Translations under genes and position numbers: made by a program
In this document: positions 57,725 through 64,000 of the stretch, in pieces
Numbering within the stretch: the first letter of the stretch is position 1
How the letters are laid out: every line of letters begins with the position of its first letter
Notes under the pieces: generated by a model
What the model was told of the DNA's origin: nothing
What the model saw: only the letters and a program-made list of their open reading frames with translations
Databases searched by the model: none
Assembly (NCBI GenBank): GCA_038380435.1
Contig: JAWZYU010000005.1
Location: forward strand, 38,524,001-38,588,000
Direction of reading: 5' to 3'
DNA: 64,000 nt
From: Ryuthela nishihirai
Lineage: Eukaryota > Arthropoda > Arachnida > Araneae > Heptathelidae

Positions 57725-57890
57725 TTGTTCAGCACACTGTTTGAATTTTGTTGGAATTGTTTATTACAATTCTGTTATTACAATTCTGTTATAACAATTC
57801 TGTTTATTACAATTCTTTTGAATTTTGTTGGAATTGTTATTAATTTTACGTTGTTACAAAGGAACAACGTAAAATTTTATTCTTCTTGGT
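57725..57890 (+). repeat. Short ACAATTCTGTTATT repeats and hairpin
   Basis: ATTACAATTCTGTT recurs four times. A 14-bp perfect inverted repeat (57,842-57,855/57,863-57,876, 7-nt loop) lies at the right end. Confidence 0.7.
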
Positions 57891-57949
57891 TCTTAGTTAT
57901 AAAATAAAAATTTCTGAGCACGAGTATGCATTCAGAATTCTTAGTACTA

Positions 57950-58320
57950 AGTCGGTACTCAGTCGGTAGCGCACCAGGCTCGTAATCTGTAGTTCCCAGG
58001 TTCGAGTCCCAACTGGGTCAGCTTTGAGATTATCTCTGCAAAATTCCCCGCCCTGCCCACGGTCATTAGGGGACACCGATGGGCTTGGAAAGGCTGCCAT
58101 CCATCTGATGGGACGTAAAGCCCTGGTCCCATGTGCAGCCATAACCTGTGCAAGTTAAAGAACACACTGGATGGCCTTGATGGGGAGGCTACCATTTGTC
58201 TCCCAACAACTATCCAGTGGGTCCCCTCCCCAACCTTCTCTGAGCCTTCGGGCCCTTGTGACCTGGCAATTTAGCCCATTGTGTGCATAAAAAGTGCCGG
58301 TCAGAGGTAAAACAACCCAA
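57950..58320 (+). mobile_element. SINE family A, first of a tandem pair
   Basis: Starts inside the A box (ACTCAGTCGGTAGCGC), with intact B box GGTTCGAGTCCC and tail AAAACAACCCAAC. Confidence 0.88.
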
Positions 58321-58321
58321 C

Positions 58322-58711
58322 TGCGGCTGGGAGTGCCGCAGTCGGTAGGCGCCAGGCTCATAATCGGATGTTTTCAGGTTGTAGTTCCAGCTGTGCCTGC
58401 GTTGAGATTTTCTCCTCTTACCTGCTTTGTCATCTTGGTGAGAACGAGGACAACGATGGGTGTGGAAGAGCCGCCATTTATCAGATGGGGTGTTAAACTG
58501 TGTATCCATGTGCAGAGGACCATACCCTATTCAACTGAAAGAACGTGCTGAATGGCCTTTATAGAAACTTGCATCGTCATTTCCTGTCTCCTACCAACTG
58601 TCCAGTGAAACCTTATCCTCAACCTTTGCTGAGCTTTTGGGATCCTTGTCACTGGCCATTTAGCCAATATCGTGCTAAAAAAAGTGTCGCCCAGAGATAA
58701 AACAACCCAAC
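58322..58711 (+). mobile_element. SINE family A, second of a tandem pair, diverged
   Basis: Its head starts right at the tail of the first copy (GCGGCTGGGAGTGCCGCAG). Body order is conserved and identity lower. The tail is AAAACAACCCAAC. Confidence 0.82.
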
Positions 58712-58815
58712 AGAACTCAATTTCATTCTTCCAACTCGTAAAACTTGCTCGTTTATTTTAATTCCTTTTTGAAAAAATAGTTTCCACAGGAAATCTTTTC
58801 GCAAAATTTTATCTA

Positions 58816-60279
58816 CAGGGTGATTCAAAACTTACCGTTCAAATTTCGTGGGGAGGTAGGGAATTAGTCAGGAAACCGATTTCACATAGGAAAGTATGTC
58901 CGCAAATGTACGCATGCGTATGTAGAGGGCGCTGTGTGTACCCAACCAGTGTACAGCTCGCCCGACCACTCCCACTGTCATCAGTGTACGAGCTGACTTA
59001 CTAGTGATAAGATGAATCGTTTTACGCATCAAGAGCTAGCGGATATGCATCTCGCATATGGGGCAGCTGGCGAAAGCGGCCGCCGAGCTAGGCAAGTTTA
59101 CGAAGACCGATACCCCAACAGAAGAATACCGCAGCATCAAATGTTTGCACGTGTGCATCGCAATCTGCGCGAACGTGGTTCACTGCGCAGCAACATGCAG
59201 GATACGGGGAGAAGACGACTGACGCGGACTGTCAACGTCGCAGAAAAAGTCCTACAGTCCATCGAAGATAATCCGAATACCAGCACACGAGCTATTGCTC
59301 AACAGCTTGGGGTCTCTCAGTCAGCAGTGTGGCGGATACTGCACGAGGCACGTGTGCATCCTTACCATCTGCAAAGGGTGCAGTTACTGCATCCTGACGA
59401 TTATCCGAAGCGTGTGGAATTTGCACAATGGTTCATGCAGAAAGGTGCCGTGGACCCCAGTTTTCCAGCTTCTGTCCTTTTTATAGATGAAGCTTCATTC
59501 AGTCGTGAAAGTGTGTTCAATACACACAATTCACATGTGTGGGCTTACGACAACCCGCATGGTACGAGAAGTCACGCTGCGCAACATCGTTTTGCCGTAA
59601 ATGTGTGGGCTGGAATCATTGGTGACTGTTTGTTGGGACCTTACTTGCTACCGCCCCGATTGGACGGCCGGAAATACCTAATATTTCTCGAGACAGTGTT
59701 ACCGACTTTTCTGGGCGCTGTTCCTGCGCATATCCGCCGAGATATGTGGTATCAACATGACGGGGCTCCAGCCCATAGCACAATTGTTGCGCGTGATTAC
59801 CTGAACCGAACATTCGGAGCTCGATGGATCGGTAGAGGTGGACCGATCGCTTAGCCACCCAGGTCACCTGATTTATCGCCCATGGATTTCTTTTTGTGGG
59901 GGGGCCATGAAATACCATGTGTACGAGACCCCCGTCGACAGTGAAATGGACCTTGTTGCACGAATAGTGGCCGCCGCAGGCATTGTCCGTGATATGCCAG
60001 GCGTTTTTGAAAATGTTCGGCGGTCAATGCAACGGCGCTGTGAATCCTGTGTCCGTGTAAATGGTCGCAATTTTGAGCACCTACTGTGAACCTGTACTTT
60101 ACCTTGTTGGAATAAAAGTCACAATCTTTACCACTTAACTGTACTGTTTCCTTGTGTTCACTTGTCCATTTTGTTCATGTAGACGACGTTTGCGGACATA
60201 CTTTCCTATGTGAAATCGGTTTCCTGACGTATTCCCTACCTCCCCATGAAATTTGAACGATAAGTTTTGAATCATCCTG
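58816..60279 (+). mobile_element. Mariner-like element with ~92-bp TIRs, young
   Basis: TA flanks both ends (58,814-58,815 and 60,280-60,281). Left end CAGGGTGATTCAAAACTTAC, right end its reverse complement with few mismatches over ~92 bp. Length 1,464 bp. It lies in Mos intron 2, in the same direction as Mos. Confidence 0.94.
59012..60089 (+). pseudogene. Mariner-like DDE transposase, one stop and one base insertion
   Basis: Opens with MNRFTHQELADMHLAYGAAG. There is an HTH at ~90-110 (STRAIAQQLGVSQSAVWRIL). Catalytic D159 (VLFIDEASFS) and D250 (YQHDGAPAH) are followed 41 residues later by a third Asp in PRSPDLSPMDFF, a DD41D spacing as in rosa-type mariners. The only lesions are a TAG at 59,852-59,854 where the sister element has TGG, and a G7 run near 59,898-59,904 that shifts the frame by one base. 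The ending ...NFEHLL matches FEQFL in the sister copy. Closest relative in the window: 18,177-19,261. Confidence 0.9.
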
Positions 60280-60597
60280 TATTGCCAACTTCCGGTCAAG
60301 AGAACTCTTTTCATCCGGCTGGAAGTCATTTCACATAGGTTATAGAAATTTTAGTTTGTTTACATTAAGTTGTACTGCAACAAATGTTTGTGATTGGACT
60401 TGTTGCTATACCAATATATTTAGCTTGCCCTGACAGATCTGGGAAGATCTTGTTACAGATGACGATTTTGCTTAAATAGATAATAAATTTCTATATTTTC
60501 TTGAAAATAAATATCGGTTAAAATCATTAAGTCCATTTTTACTTTGTGGTGACAGTCTAATTTCCCATGACGATATACACTGCTATTTCTTGATATG

Positions 60598-60780
60598 TAG
60601 TTAGCACGCTTGATTGCTTATTAAAGGAACCTGGGTTCGAGCCCCGGGTAAGGCATGGATGTTGTGTTGTTTTTCGGCTGAGGTCCCACCATCATCACAG
60701 ACCTGCTACTACGGTGTATAAACTGACAGGCTCATGTCAGACATCTGTGGCAAGCAGCTGCTTGAGAGAGTATTTATTTT
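60598..60780 (+). mobile_element. SINE family B
   Basis: GTTAGCACGCTTGATTGC, B box GGTTCGAGCCCC, GGTAAGGCATGGATG, body, AAGCAGCTGCTTGAGAG, TATTTATTTT end. The first ~15 bp of the head are decayed. Confidence 0.85.
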
Positions 60781-61655
60781 TTTTATTTATTACATCTTCA
60801 TATGTAAAAAAAATCCATACAGTATGAAACGAAACTGGTTGCATTTTTCTGACAGTGTAAACCAGACTATCACCTGTAAATCGAAATTGATTCCGTTTTG
60901 TTGAACATGCAAACTGAGTATCGTGTAAATCGAGGAATAGGTGTATTAGATGCGCTTTCACTTTTATGAAGCTGTTAATATACTGATGGAACTGATTCCA
61001 CTGCATGCAATTAATTTTCAAGCAGCTAAAAGAAAGGTAATTCACTTTCAATAAACCTGCCAGCATTATGGATGTCGGCCAAAACCACGGAATTGCTAAA
61101 TTTTTAACTCTCCCCCCCCCCCTTGCTCCACATAACACCAAGTATCGCTCGGCTTCGTAGCCAAGTATCGCTTTTGGAAAGAGGATTTATTCCGTGATGA
61201 AATTATGTCACACTTCAATTGTGGGGAATTTGTTGAAAATGTACCACTATAGAAACCAGAAGAAAATTCCCTGTAAGCTTACTTTAGTGATTGTCCTTAA
61301 GAAATACAAACTGAAATCGTGGCAAATGCTGACAATATAATATCGGCAGAGTGCGAATTACACAGCGAAGTTGAGAAATAAGAGATTGATCGTAAGGAAA
61401 CATTCCTACATAGGTATTTCTGGTTTTTTCCATAAAAAGGAAGACACTGTCATTAGTTTTCCACAAATAGATTAGCTAAATAAATGTTATGACTCATCTA
61501 TATAGATGTGTTTGTATCGCCCATCAACCAAAATTTCCTCTGGATTTCTTTGTCCCTTCTTAGTACAGATATAATTTTAGGATAAATCTAGATACTTCAC
61601 TTATTATGGCAGCACGGGCAACAATCAATGAAGCTCTAACGTGCAGTCTCAAAAG
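60781..61655. other. Mos intron 2, unassigned
   Basis: AT-rich sequence with a C10 run near 61,113; no exon or repeat recognised. Confidence 0.45.
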
Positions 61656-62041
61656 TGGGCGGCGGTGGCTCAGTCGGTAGCGCGCCAGGCTCGTAATCTG
61701 TAGTTCCCAGGTTCAAGTCCCAGTTGGGTCAGCTTTGAGATTTATCTCCGCAAAAATTCCCCGCCCTGCCCACGGTCAGTAGAGGACACAGATGGGCTTG
61801 GAAAGGCCGCCGTCCGTTGGATGGGACGTTAAGCCGTGGCCCCGTGTGCGGGAGAGCCATACCCTGTGCACGTTAAAGAACACGCTGGATGGCCTTGACG
61901 GGAGGCAACCATCTGTCTCCCAACAACTGTTCCAGTGGGTCCCCTCCCTCAACCTTCTCTGAGCTTTCGGGGTCCATGTGACCTGGCCATTTAGCAATGG
62001 TGTGCAAAAAAGTGCCGCTCAGAAGTAAAACAACCCAACCC
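61656..62041 (+). mobile_element. Full-length SINE family A before Mos exon 3
   Basis: Well conserved: GGGCGGCGGTGGCTCAGTC ... AAAACAACCCAACCC. Its 3' end is 175 bp upstream of the Mos exon 3 acceptor. Confidence 0.92.
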
Positions 62042-62215
62042 ATTTAGTTCCTTTCTGCAAGAGAAATCTCGCTGGTATATAAAAACAAAATCGAACCAAT
62101 AAAAACTTTCTTTTTGATGGTAAAATTTTTCTTTACTATGCGATTTGACTTTAAACTGACTGTTCCTTTCTGTATATAGTTGGCGATTTCTGAGATTGAT
62201 GTAATTGATGTTTAG

Positions 62216-62549
62216 CTTTTGCCTGCAAGTGGCATCGGGTCTGCGTCATTGTCACAGTCTTCAAATTGTCCATCGAGATGTGAAGCCAGCCAATGTGATC
62301 GTCTCCCCTGCAGGTGTGTGCAAGCTTGGAGATTTCGGTTTCAGTGTCTTGATCGATCCCACAGTGGAACAAGAATCTCCCATTTCATCCTCTGTGATTG
62401 GTACTCCAGCGTACACAGCCCCAGAAGTATTTCGTGGCGTTCCTCCTTCTCCCAAGGCAGATGTGTATTCGTTCGGAGTGTTCTTGTGGCAGATGTATTC
62501 GAGGATGACGCCTTTCGCAGGAGAACATCCACACGTTATAATATACAAG
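62216..62549 (+). CDS. mos: Mos-type kinase, exon 3: catalytic and activation loops
   Basis: The acceptor TTGATGTTTAG precedes 62,216, and its first base completes Ser301. The donor TACAAG|GTTAGT follows 62,549, phase 0. Residues 302-412 contain HRDVKPANVIVSPAGVCKLG (catalytic Asp322, Lys324), DFG (Asp340) with FGFS after it, GTPAYTAPE (369-371), then PKADVYSFGVFLWQM and MTPFAGEHPHVIIYK. The phrases KPAN-V/I-x-(I/V)-S, V-C-K-x-x-D-F-G-x-S, P-K-A-D-(I/V)-Y-S-F and L-W-Q-M ... G-E-x-x-H-V are hallmarks of the Mos family rather than Raf, MEKK or PLK. The active site is intact, so this looks like a functional gene. Kinase subdomains X-XI must lie in a later exon. Confidence 0.93.
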
Positions 62550-62589
62550 GTTAGTAGATGTAGAATACTTAATGTTTTTATTTTTGCAG

Positions 62590-62660
62590 TTTAATGTCCG
62601 AAAACCCTGATGTAAAATTCCCTGCTCTTTCAGCACGATATCCCTTTGTCGCCCCTTTGA
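62590..62660 (+). other. Possible fourth Mos exon or decoy
   Basis: TTTTTATTTTTGCAG ends at 62,589, a good acceptor 40 nt after the exon 3 donor. In the required phase it reads FNVRKP then TGA, reminiscent of the N-(L/V)-R-P motif that follows this point in Mos, but it stops too early. Another frame stays open longer (ENPDVKFPALSARYPFV). A 40-nt intron would be very short, and a family A SINE begins at 62,661. Confidence 0.25.
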
Positions 62661-63028
62661 CAGGGGTTGGCTCAGTCGGTAGCGGGCCAAGCTCGTAACT
62701 CCAGTTCCCAGGTTTGAGTTCCTACTGAACCTGCGTCGAGATTTATCTCGGTTAACACTCGTTCTGACCTAGGTGAGAAAGGGACATCAATGGGCTTGGA
62801 AAAGCCGCTGACAATCGGAGAGTACGCTAAGCCATTGCTCCGTGTCGAGAAAGTCCTACCCTGTGCAGATTAAAAAATATGCTGAATGCCTTGACGGGAG
62901 GTTTCAGTCTTTCTCCTAACGGCTGTCCAGTGGGTCTTATTACCATACCCTCTATAAGCCATTGGGGCCCTTAGGTACTTGGCCATTTAGCCCATTGTGT
63001 GCGAAAAAGTGTAGCTTAGAGGTAAAAA
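62661..63028 (+). mobile_element. SINE family A, diverged
   Basis: GGGGTTGGCTCAGTCGGTAG ... TTAGAGGTAAAAAGA; whole span present, many substitutions. Confidence 0.8.
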
Positions 63029-63054
63029 GACTGTTTCCATCTCTCCGTCCGTTT

Positions 63055-63320
63055 GTTGACATTAAACTTTTGTGTTTAGATATTAAAAATATTGGTTCGG
63101 ATGGGTACTAACAAATGTTAGGATTTTCATTTTTCGAAGCTTCCACTAGTTTTAATAGCGCCCTCTAACGGTGGAAAAAGTCAGAAATTGATAAATTTGT
63201 AACGATTACTCTGATCTGTTTATGCTATAAATCTGAAATTTAGGTCGTACAGTGTGGTGATCAAGAGGGTTTACATTGACAGCAGGGATCTGTCCCCTTA
63301 CTCCCAAGACTGAGAGGGAG
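63055..63320 (+). repeat. Single unit of repeat family C
   Basis: AATAGCGCCCTCTAACGG, GTAACGATTACTC, TATGCTATAAATCTGAAATT and a G/C-rich hinge follow the order seen at 9,975-10,925. Confidence 0.6.
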
Positions 63321-63548
63321 GACAAAACTGTTTCAAAAGATAAAAGGAAAATTACTTTTCTGTTTCATAGGTAACCCAGTCCCCGAATAACACGATAATG
63401 CGTCCTTCAAAAATTTCGTGTAAGCTGAAATCACGTTAGTCGGTCGTGAATTTCTCCTAAGAAATACTATAAATAGGAATCTAACATCCACAATCCTAAC
63501 ATAGTGGCATATTTTTAATTTTATTCTTTTATTACGATTATAAAAATA

Positions 63549-63742
63549 AAATAAATACCCCCTCAAGCAGCTGCTTGCCACAGAGGTCTGACAGGAGCGT
63601 CAGTTTATATGCCACAGTAGATCTGAGAGGATGGCAGGACCTCAGCAGAAAATAACACGAACATCCATGCCTTACCCGGGGCTCGAACCCAGGTCCCGTA
63701 GATCAGTAGCCAAGCGCGCTAACCACTCGGCCACGGGACGGC
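63549..63742 (-). mobile_element. Full-length SINE family B
   Basis: Inverted copy: end TACCCCCTCAAGCAGCTGC on the left, head AACCACTCGGCCACGGGACG on the right. Confidence 0.9.
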
Positions 63743-63924
63743 TAGACTTTGCTTAAATGATTTGTGTTCAGTAGTCGCTTCTGAATATTTCTTATATGTA
63801 ACTCATTTTTACAGAAAAGAAACTATGATAAAAGTAAAAACGAAACATTGCGAAATATAGTTTCATTTTTTAATAAATGGTATGCATTCTACTATGGCGT
63901 ATAAACTCCCGTCAGACCAAAGGG

Positions 63925-64000
63925 CGAGGTGTCTAAGTTGGTTGCGCGCCAGGCTCGTAATCTGCAGTTCCCAGGTTCGAGTCCCAGCTAGGTCAGCGTT
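63925..64000 (+). mobile_element. SINE family A head, cut by the window end
   Basis: GAGGTGTCTAAGTTGGTTGC, GGCTCGTAATCTGC, B box GGTTCGAGTCCC. A short family B end (TATGGCGTATAAACTCCCGT) directly precedes it. Confidence 0.85.

Noticed and set aside
2779..62041. Repeated open frames such as HHGLNGQVTWTPKAQRRL and NSCWETDGSLPSRPSS at a dozen places
   Set aside because: They are the antisense reading of the SINE A body, which happens to lack stops. They are not a protein family.
5509..63742. tRNA genes at the many GGTTCGAGTCCC sites
   Set aside because: Each is the head of SINE A or B followed by a SINE body. The acceptor stems do not close and the loci are repeats.
1..64000. LTR retrotransposons, endogenous viruses or toxin genes
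   Set aside because: I found no paired LTRs, protease/integrase motifs, viral replication genes or toxin-like Cys scaffolds with a mature-peptide layout.

Overview
The window is animal nuclear DNA: long AT-rich introns, GT-AG spliced exons with matching phases, two abundant tRNA-derived SINE families, mariner/Tc1, hAT and pogo-type DNA transposons, and APE-type non-LTR retrotransposons. There is no operon structure and no compact prokaryotic or viral coding. The SINE style and mobile-element mix suggest an arthropod, perhaps a chelicerate such as a spider or scorpion, but this is an impression and no species marker is visible.

Two host genes can be assembled. Gene 1 is on the minus strand in 30,139-3,677. 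Five exons with compatible phases encode the first ~327 residues of a secreted protein: signal peptide, N-glycosylation sites, a furin-like RSKR site and a Cys-rich segment. It continues left of the visible exons. Its family is not certain; a neuregulin/vein-like N-terminal region is a weak suggestion. Gene 2 is on the plus strand in 41,480-62,549. Three exons with compatible phases encode ~412 residues of a Mos-type serine/threonine kinase, with a ~210-residue Ser/Thr-Pro-rich N-terminal extension. The last kinase subdomains are not found in frame inside the window. The two genes are transcribed divergently, with ~11 kb between their start codons.

Almost everything else is repeats lying in introns or between the genes. 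Family A is a ~385-bp SINE with a tRNA-Met-like head, with about 30 full or partial copies. Family B is a ~200-bp SINE with a different tRNA-like head, with about 11 copies. Two ~1.47-kb mariner-like elements have ~90-100-bp TIRs and nearly intact transposases (17,967-19,443 and 58,816-60,279). There are degenerate Tc1, mariner and pogo copies, several hAT-type nonautonomous elements with 8-bp target duplications, and fragments of at least three non-LTR retrotransposon types. The clearest nest is 50,823-55,939, where a hAT-like element full of short tandem repeats carries a full-length non-LTR retrotransposon.

The most unusual structural signal is the number of short-spacer inverted repeats (arms 12-125 bp, loops 1-17 nt in most cases) in unrelated sequence contexts. 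They look like template-switch or fold-back duplications, or in part assembly artefacts. Other notable points are an inverted half of a retrotransposon/hAT nest at 27.6-29.2 kb, a SINE flanked by a 164-bp direct duplication, and a 13-copy 40-41-bp minisatellite grown inside one hAT-type MITE.
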